DNA of 64,000 nt. Source: an uncultured Clostridia bacterium. Its GTDB lineage: Bacteria > Bacillota > Clostridia > UBA1381. The translations under genes were made by a program, and so were the position numbers. Under the pieces are notes generated by a model, which saw only the letters and a program-made list of their open reading frames with translations, did not search any database and was not told the DNA's origin. Below, one piece after another: positions 26,690 through 35,953 of this stretch; the first letter of the stretch is position 1, and every line of letters starts with the position of its first letter. The stretch spans positions 124,001 to 188,000 of the forward strand of contig CAKSIJ010000003.1 in the NCBI GenBank assembly GCA_934462715.1, in the 5' to 3' direction.

Positions 26690-27403
26690 ATGAATAAAAG
26701 AGTTTTTGCGAGCGGAAGCTATACCGTTACAAAGGGCAGCGTAGATTTTATGCTGAACGGTAAAAACGTAAACGAGTTTGTTTTTGCCGGCAGTGCAAGA
26801 GTTTCAATTAAGAACAATAATGACGGTACGGTCAATTCTGTCGTCTTTAAAGGAAAATCGGCAGGATTTAAAACTTCAATACCTGTTTTGGGTAAAATCA
26901 CTATTGAGGACGGTGCAACATGGGAAAGCATTCTGCCTAATAAGAGCTATAGTATACATGGTTATATAATAAACAATTCCGACGGTACACACAGCTGGTA
27001 TGATAAATACACAGTCGGCAACTATGCAGGGGAGAGCGCTTCAATCAATAATGCAGGTGTGCAGCAGCATGACGTTGCGCCTAAGATAGTAAATGACCGT
27101 ACAATGCTTCCTGCACGTTTCGTTGCGGAGAACCTTGGCGCAAAAGTTTCGTGGGACGAAGAAAAACAGCTTGTAACGATTACGGGCAAGCAGCTTAAAA
27201 CAGACGAGGATATAACAATTCTTATCTATATAGCTTCTGATATTGCTTATGTAAACGGCAAGGAAATCAAGCTTGATTCGCCTGCATTTATAGATAATGA
27301 CAGAACCTATACGCCTGTACGATTTGTAGCCGAGGAACTCGGGGCAGACGTTGAATGGGTGGAAAGTGAATTAAAGGTAGTTATTACCTCAGCAAAAAAG
27401 TAA
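26690..27403 (+). CDS. Copper-amine-oxidase N-terminal-like domain protein without a signal peptide
   Basis: A 237-residue protein. Residues about 130-235 contain two stalk-domain repeats typical of the copper amine oxidase N-terminal-like family (VNDRTMLPARFVAENLGAKVSWDEE and DNDRTYTPVRFVAEELGADVEW), usually found at the ends of secreted or wall-bound proteins. The N-terminal half is beta-rich and unrecognised. Family members normally start with a signal peptide, but none is seen here, and the upstream 200 bases show no in-frame leader. It may be a truncated copy or a cytoplasmic variant. GGAAAG lies before the ATG at a long spacing, so translation may be weak. Confidence 0.65.
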   Translation: MNKRVFASGSYTVTKGSVDFMLNGKNVNEFVFAGSARVSIKNNNDGTVNSVVFKGKSAGFKTSIPVLGKITIEDGATWESILPNKSYSIHGYIINNSDGTHSWYDKYTVGNYAGESASINNAGVQQHDVAPKIVNDRTMLPARFVAENLGAKVSWDEEKQLVTITGKQLKTDEDITILIYIASDIAYVNGKEIKLDSPAFIDNDRTYTPVRFVAEELGADVEWVESELKVVITSAKK

Positions 27404-27413
27404 AATACATAAT

Positions 27414-27441
27414 CGGCTGCTTTCACAGCTGAGAGCAGCCG
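27414..27441 (+). terminator. First hairpin after the copper-amine-oxidase-like gene
   Basis: CGGCTGCT (27414-27421) pairs with AGCAGCCG (27434-27441) in an 8-bp perfect stem, shortly after the stop. Confidence 0.6.
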
Positions 27442-27488
27442 AAAAAATCACCCGGGCAAGGGCAGAAGCTATGTTCGGGTGATTTTTT
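27442..27488. terminator. Bidirectional terminator between converging genes
   Basis: A perfect 13-bp stem (AAAAAATCACCCG at 27442-27454, complement at 27476-27488) gives A/T runs on both sides, serving the plus-strand gene and the minus-strand mrp. Confidence 0.8.
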
Positions 27489-27518
27489 GTTGTTACTATA
27501 AAAATTTTCGGATGCTAT

Positions 27519-28343
27519 TTAAATTGTTTCAAGCATATCAGTCATCTTTTCAAGCCAGTTTCCCTCGAACAATTCAATTGTGCCGGAATCGCAGGCGGCG
27601 GTCAGCTTTGAGTCCATAGGAAGCTTTGCGACCGTTTTGATGTCATATTTTCCGGCTATTTCATCAATGTGGCTTTCACCGAATATTTTATGCTCGCTGC
27701 CGCAGTCGGGACACTTGAAGTATGACATATTCTCAACTATTCCGAGAATCGGTATGTTCATCATTTCAGCCATTTTAACGGCCTTTTCGACTATCATCGA
27801 AACAAGCTCCTGGGGTGATGTTACGATAATTATTCCGTCAATCGGAAGCGACTGGAAAACGGTAAGCGGAACATCGCCCGTTCCGGGGGGCATATCGACA
27901 AACATATAGTCAACGTCATTCCATATTACGTCAGTCCAGAACTGCTTTACTGTTCCTCCTAAAATAGGACCTCTCCAGATTACCGGGTCGGTAGTGTTTT
28001 CAAGAAGCAGATTTACCGACATTACCGAAGTACCGAGTTTTGAGGTAACGGGAAGCAACGCTTCGCCGTTTGAGGTTGCCTTTTCTTTTAAACCGAATGC
28101 CTGCGGAATTGACGGACCTGTGATATCGGCGTCAAGAATAGCGCTTTTGTAGCCCTTTCTCTGCATGGAAACAGCCAAAAGAGAGGTTACCATTGATTTC
28201 CCTACTCCGCCCTTACCGCTTACAACGGCAATTACTTTTTTTACATTTGAATCCTTGTTAGCCGGCGCAATTAAGCTTTCCTGCTCTCTTTCGGAACAGC
28301 TTGCACCGCAGCTTGAACAATCGTGTGTACATTCTTCACTCAT
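27519..28343 (-). CDS. Mrp/NBP35-family Fe-S cluster carrier ATPase
   Basis: A 274-residue cytoplasmic P-loop protein that assembles or transfers Fe-S clusters. The N-terminus has four closely spaced Cys (residues 5, 9, 12, 16), as in NBP35-type proteins; the deviant Walker A is SGKGGVGKSMV; the MFVDMPPGTGD segment is the Mrp signature; and a C-terminal CPDC motif is the bridging cluster site. It lies 16 bases after galM on the same strand and so is co-transcribed; AAAGGAT precedes the ATG. Confidence 0.92.
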   Translation of the reverse strand: MSEECTHDCSSCGASCSEREQESLIAPANKDSNVKKVIAVVSGKGGVGKSMVTSLLAVSMQRKGYKSAILDADITGPSIPQAFGLKEKATSNGEALLPVTSKLGTSVMSVNLLLENTTDPVIWRGPILGGTVKQFWTDVIWNDVDYMFVDMPPGTGDVPLTVFQSLPIDGIIIVTSPQELVSMIVEKAVKMAEMMNIPILGIVENMSYFKCPDCGSEHKIFGESHIDEIAGKYDIKTVAKLPMDSKLTAACDSGTIELFEGNWLEKMTDMLETI

Positions 28344-28359
28344 GGTTATTATCCTTTCT

Positions 28360-29412
28360 TTATTTAACAGAAAATCTGTATTCGGTTGTGAAATTATATT
28401 CCTCTCCCGCTCTCAGAATCGGCGACGGGAAATGTGAATAGCTTGTTGAATTGGGGAAATGCTGTGTTTCAAGACAGAGTGCGTCATGCTTTTTGTAGGT
28501 CAAGCCGTTTTTGCATATTCTTCCCTCTTGAATACAATTTCCGGTGTAGAGCTGAACTCCGGGCTTGTCGGTATAAACCTCCATTACAATGCCGGTCTTA
28601 TCACTCGAAACAACCGCCGCTTTTCTGAAGCCCATGCCGTCAATTACAAAGTTGTGATCGTATCCGCCGAACATTTTAAGCTGCGGATAATCGGAGTTTA
28701 TATCCTCGCCGGCCTTTTTGCCGTCCGTAAAATCAAACGGCGTACCCTTTACCGAAAGAACTTCTCCGTATGGTAAACATTCATCGGTATTCGGGGTGTA
28801 AAAACCGCAGTTCATTTTCATGTTAAGATTATATATGTTTTCCCCTCCGATACCGTTGAGGTTGAAATAACTGTGATTTGTAAGGTTTACAATAGTGTCC
28901 TTGTCCGATACGGCACGGTAGTTAATCACAAGACCGTCCTTGTCGCTCAGAGTGTAGGCTGCTTTAACCCTAAGCGTTCCGGGAAAACCCTCGTCGCCGT
29001 CCGGAGATGTAAGCGAAAGCTCGATTGACGGATTATGCTCATCGTCAAATTCCTTTACGTCCCAAACATATTTGTTAAAGCCCTTTATACCGCCGTGCAA
29101 GCTGTTTTTACCGTCGTTTATACCAACCTTATATTCTTTGCCGTCAATTGAAAACGTACCGCGGTAAATTCTGTTTGCATATCTGCCTATTAAAGCACCG
29201 AAGCAGCCGTCATTTTCAAGATATTCTTCAAGCGTATCTCTTCCCAAAACAACATCGGTGTATTCGCCTCTGTTATTTTTTACATAAAGCGAACGAACTA
29301 TACCGCCGTAGCTTATTATCTCCGCCTTTAGATTTTTGCCGTTGTCGAGCGTATACAAAAATACCTCTTTTCCGTCCGGCATAAAACCAAAGCTTTCTTT
29401 TTTTATGCTCAT
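28360..29412 (-). CDS. galM: Aldose 1-epimerase (mutarotase)
   Basis: Interconverts alpha and beta anomers of galactose/glucose; cytoplasmic, 350 residues. Family motifs: NSLHGGIKGFNKYVWDV (catalytic/substrate His), LTNHSYFNLNG, FGGYDHNFVIDG, and the C-terminal catalytic Glu region CLETQHFPNSTSY. Length is normal. It heads a two-gene transcript with mrp; no other Leloir genes are nearby. Confidence 0.94.
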   Translation of the reverse strand: MSIKKESFGFMPDGKEVFLYTLDNGKNLKAEIISYGGIVRSLYVKNNRGEYTDVVLGRDTLEEYLENDGCFGALIGRYANRIYRGTFSIDGKEYKVGINDGKNSLHGGIKGFNKYVWDVKEFDDEHNPSIELSLTSPDGDEGFPGTLRVKAAYTLSDKDGLVINYRAVSDKDTIVNLTNHSYFNLNGIGGENIYNLNMKMNCGFYTPNTDECLPYGEVLSVKGTPFDFTDGKKAGEDINSDYPQLKMFGGYDHNFVIDGMGFRKAAVVSSDKTGIVMEVYTDKPGVQLYTGNCIQEGRICKNGLTYKKHDALCLETQHFPNSTSYSHFPSPILRAGEEYNFTTEYRFSVK

Positions 29413-29630
29413 CGTATATCCTCCTTGTTATTTCGCAGCTGAAATTTTAAAACAGTACGCTGCAAAAAAATAGTTATCATTCAAATACAAGTGTATTATA
29501 TACCATACGCTTTGAAATGTCAAATAATATCTGCTATATTTAAATAATTGTTAATAATCCGTCATATTGCATTAAAATAGAAGTTATAAACGAAAAGTAC
29601 CGAAAATGTGATGAAAATATCTCTAAAATA

Positions 29631-29659
29631 TTGACAATTTAACACAGATTGGATATAAT
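29631..29659 (+). promoter_or_regulatory. alaS promoter
   Basis: TTGACA at 29631-29636, 17-base spacer, TATAAT at 29654-29659. It would produce a leader of about 330 bases consisting almost wholly of two tandem structured repeats. Confidence 0.85.
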
Positions 29660-29668
29660 AAAGAAGTT

Positions 29669-29809
29669 AACGTGAAAAATATGCTGCGCATCTTACCCTT
29701 TTTCGAGGTTAGGAGTATAAACATACGCCGTCACCTCTCAAAAAGGCAACCTGCTTGCATCTTTTTCCCGTTTAGATTTGTGCCGCCGTACGGCGGCGGA
29801 ATGGAGATT
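29669..29809 (+). repeat. Structured repeat, copy A (tandem, alaS leader)
   Basis: One of two near-identical tandem units with a 141-base period. Outer arms 29669-29684 and 29757-29772 pair over 16 positions with two mismatches; an internal loop (GCGCATCTTA on the left, GGCAACCTGC on the right) precedes a second stem (29697-29709 with 29733-29746, one bulge). It ends with a perfect GC hairpin (29782-29797) and a GGAG site. Related copies lie at 34.49 and 35.95 kb and begin at the right edge. Confidence 0.8.
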
Positions 29810-29950
29810 AATGTGAAAAATATGCTGCGCATCTTATCTCTTTTCGAGGTTAGGAGTATAAACATACGCCGTCACCTCTCAAAAAGATAACCTGCTTGCA
29901 TCTTTTCCGCGTTTGGATTTGCGCCGCCGCACAGCTGCGGAATGGAGAAT
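29810..29950 (+). repeat. Structured repeat, copy B (tandem, alaS leader)
   Basis: Second tandem unit, nearly identical to copy A through the middle (same GAGGTTAGGAGTATAAAC and CCGTCACCTCTC segments). Its outer arm and terminal GC hairpin are more degraded (CCGC/GCGG at 29927-29940), and the GGAG site here is 55 bases before alaS rather than next to it. Confidence 0.8.
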
Positions 29951-29999
29951 AAGATACAATAAGTATTTATTTTGAAATAAATTTAAGGAGTAAAGATAA

Positions 30000-32627
30000 A
30001 TGGAAAAAATGGGTTTAAATGAAATCAGAGAGAAGTTTTTAAGCTTCTTTGAAAGCAAGGGCTGCTTAAGACTGGGAAGCTTCTCGCTCGTACCGCACAA
30101 TGACTCAAGTCTGCTTTTGATTAATTCGGGTATGGCGCCTATGAAAAAGTGGTTTACCGGAGCAGAAACTCCTCCGAGAAAAAGAGTTACCACCTGTCAG
30201 AAATGTATCAGAACACCGGATATTGAAAGAGTGGGAAAAACCGCACGTCACGGAACGTTTTTTGAAATGCTCGGAAACTTTTCTTTCGGCGATTATTTCA
30301 AGCATGAGGCTATTAACTGGGCATGGGAATTTTTGACCAAAGAAATGGGCTTTAATCCTGATGATTTATGGATTACGGTCTATGAAGAAGATGACGAAGC
30401 AAGAGATATTTGGATAAACGAAGTAGGCGTTAAACCCGAGAGAGTTGTTAAAATGGGCAAAGAGGACAACTTCTGGGAACACGGCACAGGTCCGTGCGGA
30501 CCTTGCTCGGAAATCCATGTTGACAGGGGCGAGCAGTATTCCTGCGGTCCGGACTGCAAAATCGGCTGCGACTGCGACCGTTTCATGGAGGTATGGAATC
30601 TGGTATTTACCCAGTTCGACAAGGACGAGGACGGCAACTACAACCGTCTTGCAAATCCGAACATCGATACCGGTATGGGTCTTGAAAGACTTGCAGCCGT
30701 TAATCAGGGCGTATCAAACCTGTTCGAGGTTGATACCGTAAGAAACGTAATGGCTCATATAAGCAGAATTGCCGGAGTTAATTACAAGGAGAACGAAAAA
30801 ACAGACGTATCCTTAAGAGTAATAACGGACCATATCAGATCAACCGTTATGATGGTGTCGGACGGTGTTATTCCATCAAACGAGGGCAGAGGATATGTTT
30901 TGAGAAGACTTTTAAGACGTGCCGCAAGACACGGAAAGCTTCTTAATATCAACAGACAGTTCCTCTATGAGGTTGCCGATACCGTTATTGACGAGTCAAA
31001 ATCGGGTTATCCGGAGCTTGAAGAAAAGAGAGAATATATAAAGAAGATAATAAAGAAAGAGGAAGAACGCTTTGATGCAACAATAGACAACGGCTTGGTT
31101 GTTTTGAAAAGCTATATCAAGGACGCACAGGATAAAAAGCTTGACAGCCTTTCGGGAGAAGAAGCATTCAAGCTGCATGATACCTACGGCTTCCCTCTTG
31201 ACTTAACGGTAGAAATTGCCGAAGAAAACAACTTAAAGGTTGATGTTGACGGCTTTAACAAATGCATGGAGGAGCAGAAGCAGACGGCAAGAGAGAACCG
31301 CAAGGACGGTTCAAGCTGGGACGGTGCGGACAGCTTTGAAATAGACGTTGACAAGCCTACTGAATTTATCGGCTACGATACACTTGAAGCCGATGGAAAA
31401 ATTCTTGCAATAGTAACCGAGGGTGAAGCTTCAAATGAAATATCAAAGGGCGAAAACGGAATAATCGTTACCGATAAAACACCGTTCTATGCCGAGATGG
31501 GCGGACAGGTCGGCGATATAGGCAAGATCACAAACGGAGATTCAAATATAAAAGTTACTGATACAACAAAGGACGGAAACGGACTTTATTATCATCATGT
31601 TGAAGTTACCGACGGTAAATTTACGGTCGGCGATACAGTTAAGCTGAGCGTGTGCGAAAAGTGCAGACGTGCAATTGAGAGAAACCATTCCGCAACTCAC
31701 CTTCTGCACAAGGCATTAAAAGAGGTTTTGGGAGATCATGTTGCACAGGCAGGTTCTTTGGTAACGCCCGAAAGACTCCGTTTCGACTTTACTCATTTTG
31801 AAGCAATGACAAAGGACGAGCTTTCGGAGGCTGAGAAAAAGGTTAATGAAGCAATTCTTTCCGCACTGCCTGTTACAATAAAGGAGCTGCCGATTGACGA
31901 GGCTAAAAAGCTTGGCGCAGAGGCTCAGTTCGGCGAAAAATACGGCGCTGTTGTAAGAGTAGTATCAATGGGCGATTATTCAATCGAATTCTGCGGCGGC
32001 TGCCACCTCAAAAATACCGCACAGGCAGGCTTGTTTAAAATCCTTTCCGAGGGCGGCGTGGCTTCTGGAGTAAGACGTATAGAAGCCGTTACCGGTATGG
32101 GTGTATATGAATATATCAAATCAAAGGACAGCACAATAGAAGCCATTGCAAAGAACCTCAAATCAAACGAAAGCGATGTTGTAAAGAAATCCGAAATCGT
32201 TATGGAGGAGCTTAAAAACGCAAACAAGGAATTAGAAAGCATAAACGCTAAGCTGGCAAGCGAAAAGGCAGGAAGCGTGATGTCAAATGCCGTTAAAATA
32301 GGCGACATTGACCTTATTGCGGCACGCATGGACGGTCAGACCGCAGACAGCTTAAAGACAATGGCAGACGACATCAAAGCCAAAAACGAAAATGCCGTTA
32401 TAGCCTTTGCCGCACAGACGGACGGAAAGATTACGTTTGTTGTTATGGCGGCCAAAAACGCTGTTGCAAAGGGTGTTCATTCGGGTAAAATAATTAAGGA
32501 AATATCCGCAATTGCAGGAGGTTCGGGCGGAGGAAAGCCCGATATGGCACAGGGCGGCGGCAAGGATGCGTCTAAGATAGACGAAGCGCTTGCGGCTGTT
32601 ACTGACGTTGTAAAAGGACAGCTTTAA
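30000..32627 (+). CDS. alaS: Alanine--tRNA ligase
   Basis: Charges tRNA-Ala; cytoplasmic, 875 residues, normal length. The class II catalytic core (about 1-440) includes RHGTFFEMLGNFSFGDYFK and GLERLAAV; the editing domain carries HSATHLLHKAL and the Cys/His zinc site CGGCH; a DHHA1-type C-terminal domain ends in GGSGGGKPDMAQGGGKD. TTTAAGGAG precedes the ATG at 30000. No T-box leader was recognised; instead the leader holds two structured repeats. truB starts 5 bases after the stop. Confidence 0.97.
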   Translation: MEKMGLNEIREKFLSFFESKGCLRLGSFSLVPHNDSSLLLINSGMAPMKKWFTGAETPPRKRVTTCQKCIRTPDIERVGKTARHGTFFEMLGNFSFGDYFKHEAINWAWEFLTKEMGFNPDDLWITVYEEDDEARDIWINEVGVKPERVVKMGKEDNFWEHGTGPCGPCSEIHVDRGEQYSCGPDCKIGCDCDRFMEVWNLVFTQFDKDEDGNYNRLANPNIDTGMGLERLAAVNQGVSNLFEVDTVRNVMAHISRIAGVNYKENEKTDVSLRVITDHIRSTVMMVSDGVIPSNEGRGYVLRRLLRRAARHGKLLNINRQFLYEVADTVIDESKSGYPELEEKREYIKKIIKKEEERFDATIDNGLVVLKSYIKDAQDKKLDSLSGEEAFKLHDTYGFPLDLTVEIAEENNLKVDVDGFNKCMEEQKQTARENRKDGSSWDGADSFEIDVDKPTEFIGYDTLEADGKILAIVTEGEASNEISKGENGIIVTDKTPFYAEMGGQVGDIGKITNGDSNIKVTDTTKDGNGLYYHHVEVTDGKFTVGDTVKLSVCEKCRRAIERNHSATHLLHKALKEVLGDHVAQAGSLVTPERLRFDFTHFEAMTKDELSEAEKKVNEAILSALPVTIKELPIDEAKKLGAEAQFGEKYGAVVRVVSMGDYSIEFCGGCHLKNTAQAGLFKILSEGGVASGVRRIEAVTGMGVYEYIKSKDSTIEAIAKNLKSNESDVVKKSEIVMEELKNANKELESINAKLASEKAGSVMSNAVKIGDIDLIAARMDGQTADSLKTMADDIKAKNENAVIAFAAQTDGKITFVVMAAKNAVAKGVHSGKIIKEISAIAGGSGGGKPDMAQGGGKDASKIDEALAAVTDVVKGQL

Positions 32628-32632
32628 TCTGT

Positions 32633-33520
32633 ATGGACGGAGTTATAGTAATAAACAAGCCAAAGGGCAAAACCTCACACGATTGTGTGGGGTTTGTCAG
32701 GCGGCTTGCGGGAACGAGAAAGGTCGGACATACCGGAACGCTTGATCCGCTTGCAACCGGGGTTTTGCCGATATGTATAGGTTGTGCCACAAAAGCGAGC
32801 GAGCTTTTAACCTGTGAAAATAAATCGTATACTGCCGAGCTTATTTTGGGCAAAACCACAGATACGCTTGACTGTGAGGGTACTGTTCTTTCCGAAGTCC
32901 CCGTTGATTTTGATGAAGAAAAAATCAGAGAGTGCATCATGAGCTTTACAGGAAAATCCGAGCAGCTGCCGCCGATGTATTCCGCAATAAAAAAGGACGG
33001 TAAAAAGCTGTATGAGCTTGCAAGACAGGGCATCATCATCGAAAGGGACAGACGAAAAATAGAAATATATTCGATTGACATTTTGGATATGAACAAGGAA
33101 AATAATTCGGTTACATTTTCGGTTGACTGTTCAAAGGGGACATATATCAGAAGCTTGTGCGACGATATAGGCGCAAAATTAGGCTGCGGAGGATATATGA
33201 ACAATTTGACAAGAACGAGAAGCGGTAATTTTACAATAGACAAAAGCCATACCTTTGAGGGGCTTGAAGAACTTAAGGAAAAAGGAAGGCTTGAGGAGAT
33301 ACTCATACCTGTTGACGAGCTGTTTGATTATAAAAAAATTACAGTTGATGACAGGCAAAGAGGTTTTATCATAAACGGCGTAAGAACGAGATATAAAGGA
33401 CTTGACGAGGGAAGCATATATCGGGTATACGATCAAAACGGGAATTTTTTGTGTATTTCCGAATGTGTTGAAGAAAGGCTCACGCTGAAAAAATCGTTCT
33501 GGGGTTCATTAATCGGTTAA
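32633..33520 (+). CDS. truB: tRNA pseudouridine(55) synthase TruB
   Basis: Forms pseudouridine 55 in the T-loop of tRNAs; 295 residues. The catalytic Asp38 lies in HTGTLDPLATGVLP, followed by the family motifs MYSAIKKDGKKLYELAR and GTYIRSLCDDIGAKLGC. A C-terminal PUA-like part follows. The start lies 5 bases after the alaS stop, so it is translated from the alaS transcript; the partner ribF follows by 2 bases. Confidence 0.95.
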   Translation: MDGVIVINKPKGKTSHDCVGFVRRLAGTRKVGHTGTLDPLATGVLPICIGCATKASELLTCENKSYTAELILGKTTDTLDCEGTVLSEVPVDFDEEKIRECIMSFTGKSEQLPPMYSAIKKDGKKLYELARQGIIIERDRRKIEIYSIDILDMNKENNSVTFSVDCSKGTYIRSLCDDIGAKLGCGGYMNNLTRTRSGNFTIDKSHTFEGLEELKEKGRLEEILIPVDELFDYKKITVDDRQRGFIINGVRTRYKGLDEGSIYRVYDQNGNFLCISECVEERLTLKKSFWGSLIG

Positions 33521-33522
33521 TT

Positions 33523-34425
33523 ATGAAGATTATAAGAGATTATAAGGATATGACAGACTGTGCTCTGGCACTGGGCAATTTTGACGGAATGCACAGAGCG
33601 CATATGGAAATAATAAAAAGCTGCGCAGAATATGATAGAAATATTCCGGGCGGTGTTTTGCTGTTTGAAAATCACACGAAAGAATTGACGGATAATAAAG
33701 GATTCAAGCTGCTGACAAGCTTTGAAGAAAAATGCAATATACTTTCGGAAAAAGGAATCGAATTTGTGTTTGCGGCAGACTTTAACAAAGAGATAATGCA
33801 GATGAGCAAGGAAGAATTTTTTTATTTTCTGACAGTAAAGCTGAAAGCAAAAGCTCTTTTTGCGGGTTTCAATTACAGCTTTGCATACCGTGCGTCGGGC
33901 AATTCTGACGATTTGATGAAAATGGGCAGAGAAAACGGCATTGACGTTAAAATCTTTCCCGAAATGGATTACTGCGGCAGTCCGATTTCAAGCACAAGGA
34001 TCAGAGAATTGATTCGGGAGGGGCAAATGCAGGAGGCTGCGAAGCTTCTTACGCGTAACTACAGCTTATGCGGAACGGTTGTTTCGGGTAAGCAAAACGG
34101 CAGAAAAATGGGACTTCCGACAGCTAACGTAAGCTATCCGGAAAATAAGCTTTTACCGCCGGACGGTGTGTATTCGGGATATACCTATATATCGGATAAA
34201 AAATATCCGAGCCTGATTAATATAGGAAAAAATCCGACATTTTCGGGAGAAAAAAGAACCGTAGAAAGCTTTATATTGGATTTTGATAAAACGATATATT
34301 CGCAGTACGTAACGGTTGAATTTGCGGAAAAAATCCGTGATGAAAAGAAATTTGCTTCTCCGGAGGAGCTTAAAGCGCAAATAAACAGCGATATAAAGTG
34401 TGTAATTAACAAATTAAATAAGTGA
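33523..34425 (+). CDS. ribF: Bifunctional riboflavin kinase / FAD synthetase
   Basis: Converts riboflavin to FMN and FMN to FAD, 300 residues. The N-terminal nucleotidyltransferase domain has ALGNFDGMHRAH (HxGH-type region) and SSTRIRELIREG; the C-terminal flavokinase domain has GRKMGLPTANVSYPENKLLPPDGVYSG and VESFILDFD. It directly follows truB (2-base gap), the classic truB-ribF pair. Confidence 0.95.
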   Translation: MKIIRDYKDMTDCALALGNFDGMHRAHMEIIKSCAEYDRNIPGGVLLFENHTKELTDNKGFKLLTSFEEKCNILSEKGIEFVFAADFNKEIMQMSKEEFFYFLTVKLKAKALFAGFNYSFAYRASGNSDDLMKMGRENGIDVKIFPEMDYCGSPISSTRIRELIREGQMQEAAKLLTRNYSLCGTVVSGKQNGRKMGLPTANVSYPENKLLPPDGVYSGYTYISDKKYPSLINIGKNPTFSGEKRTVESFILDFDKTIYSQYVTVEFAEKIRDEKKFASPEELKAQINSDIKCVINKLNK

Positions 34426-34440
34426 AATGCGGTCAAATGT

Positions 34441-34455
34441 AAAACGAACGTTTTA
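34441..34455 (+). promoter_or_regulatory. Palindromic AAAAC-N4-GTTTT site in the glmU leader
   Basis: AAAAC, GAAC, GTTTT with complementary arms. The core ACGAACGTTTTA recurs exactly at 36125-36136 upstream of pth. It may be a regulator site (weakly LexA-like) or part of a dispersed repeat. Confidence 0.3.
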
Positions 34456-34493
34456 TGACTGACAAAATAAAATAAGAAAAAGCAGCTATGCTG

Positions 34494-34590
34494 ACGTGAA
34501 AAATATGCTGTCACTTCTCAAAAGGCAAGCTGAAAAGCGTTTTTTCACGTTGAGATTTGTACCGCCTTACGGCGGCGGAATGGAGGATTA
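34494..34590 (+). repeat. Structured repeat, copy C (glmU leader, internally deleted)
   Basis: Perfect outer arms ACGTGAAAAA (34494-34503) and TTTTTCACGT (34541-34550); the inner stem of copies A/B is missing, but CACTTCTCAAAAGGCAAGCTG keeps the right-hand part. It ends with the GC hairpin CCGCC-TTAC-GGCGG (34562-34575) and the GGAGG that serves glmU. Confidence 0.75.
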
Positions 34591-34592
34591 TT

Positions 34593-35948
34593 ATGGAATT
34601 TACATCAATTATTCTTGCAGCAGGTATGGGAACAAGAATGAAATCAAAGCAACCTAAGGTATTGCACAAGGTATGCGGAAAAGAGCTGGCAGCATGGGTT
34701 ATCGACGCGGCAAAAAAAGCCGGTGCAAATAAGGTTTGCACGGTTATCGGGCATTGCGCCGACGAGGTTAAAAACGCTTTCGGCGACAGGTGCGAATATG
34801 CGTTGCAGAAAGAGCAAAAAGGCACAGGTCATGCAGTTTTACAGGCAACGGATTTTATAGGCAGCGGCTGCGTGGTTGTGTTAAACGGTGACACACCGCT
34901 GATTACATCGGGAATGATTGAAAATGCCGTTAAATATCATGTACAAAGCGGCAACAGCGCAACCGTAATCACTGCTGTTTTTGATGACGCTGCCGGCTAC
35001 GGAAGAATCGTAAGAGCGGAGGACGGCAGTGTTCTCGGCATAGTCGAGCATAAGGACGCAAACGAGGAACAGAGAAAAATCCGTGAGATTAATTCCGGAA
35101 TGTATGTGTTTAACGGAACGGATTTGCTGTCGGCTTTAAAAAGACTTACTCCCAACAATGCACAGGGCGAATATTATCTTACCGATACTCTTTCCATACT
35201 TTTAAAGGACGGCAAAAAAATCGGCGCATATATAGTTGAGGATAATGATGAAATCCGCGGCATTAACGACAGAATACAGCTTAACGAAGCGGAAAAAATA
35301 ATGCAGAAGCGTCTGATTGAAAACCACATGAAGGACGGCGTTACTTTCATTCTGCCCGAAACAACAATAATAGAAGATGATGTAGAAATCGGCAACGATA
35401 CCGTGATTTATCCGAATGTGTATATATCTTCAGGCTCAAAAATCGGCTCAGACTGTACAATCGGTTCGGGAACGCAGATAACCGCTTCAACGGTTGCCGA
35501 TAATGTGACAATTAATTCCTCCGTGCTTTTGAACTGCTGTGTTGATGAGGGAACAACCGTCGGTCCGTTCGCTTATATCAGACCGAACACAAGGGTAGGA
35601 AAGCACGCAAGAATCGGCGATTTTGTCGAACTGAAAAATTCCGTAATCGGTGATAATACAAAGGTTTCGCATTTGACATATGTCGGTGATTCCGATGTCG
35701 GCGAAAGAGTAAATTTCGGCTGCGGCACCGTTACCGTTAACTATGACGGCAAAAAGAAATACAGAACCAAAATCGGAAATGACTGCTTCATAGGCTGCAA
35801 CACAAACCTTGTCGCCCCCATTGAAGTAAAGGACGGCGGATATACTGCGGCAGGCTCGACGATAACCGATGAAGTACCCGAAAATAATCTTGCCATAGCA
35901 AGAGCACGGCAAATAAATAAGAGTACATGGAAGGATAAGCGAAAATAA
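34593..35948 (+). CDS. glmU: Bifunctional UDP-GlcNAc pyrophosphorylase / glucosamine-1-phosphate acetyltransferase
   Basis: Makes UDP-GlcNAc for peptidoglycan, 451 residues. The ATG at 34593 follows GGAGG, giving MEFTSIILAAGMGTRMKS with the uridyltransferase motif; the N-terminal domain runs to about 230, and the C-terminal left-handed beta-helix (about 250-450) has hexapeptide repeats with the acetyltransferase residues in PFAYIRPNTRVGKHARIGDFVE. The ribosome site is part of repeat copy C, so the repeat forms the immediate 5' leader of this gene. Confidence 0.97.
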   Translation: MEFTSIILAAGMGTRMKSKQPKVLHKVCGKELAAWVIDAAKKAGANKVCTVIGHCADEVKNAFGDRCEYALQKEQKGTGHAVLQATDFIGSGCVVVLNGDTPLITSGMIENAVKYHVQSGNSATVITAVFDDAAGYGRIVRAEDGSVLGIVEHKDANEEQRKIREINSGMYVFNGTDLLSALKRLTPNNAQGEYYLTDTLSILLKDGKKIGAYIVEDNDEIRGINDRIQLNEAEKIMQKRLIENHMKDGVTFILPETTIIEDDVEIGNDTVIYPNVYISSGSKIGSDCTIGSGTQITASTVADNVTINSSVLLNCCVDEGTTVGPFAYIRPNTRVGKHARIGDFVELKNSVIGDNTKVSHLTYVGDSDVGERVNFGCGTVTVNYDGKKKYRTKIGNDCFIGCNTNLVAPIEVKDGGYTAAGSTITDEVPENNLAIARARQINKSTWKDKRK

Positions 35949-35953
35949 TGAGT

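Noticed and set aside
29672..29890. A 72-codon frame spanning both tandem repeats and a partly conserved reading (RFVPPYGGGME) in copy C
   Set aside because: The frame follows from the nucleotide repeat and its 141-base (47-codon) period; copy B is interrupted early, copy D does not keep the frame, and stem pairing explains the conservation better than protein coding.
29660..29999. T-box riboswitch before alaS
   Set aside because: No T-box core or specifier stem could be found, and the same units occur before unrelated genes.
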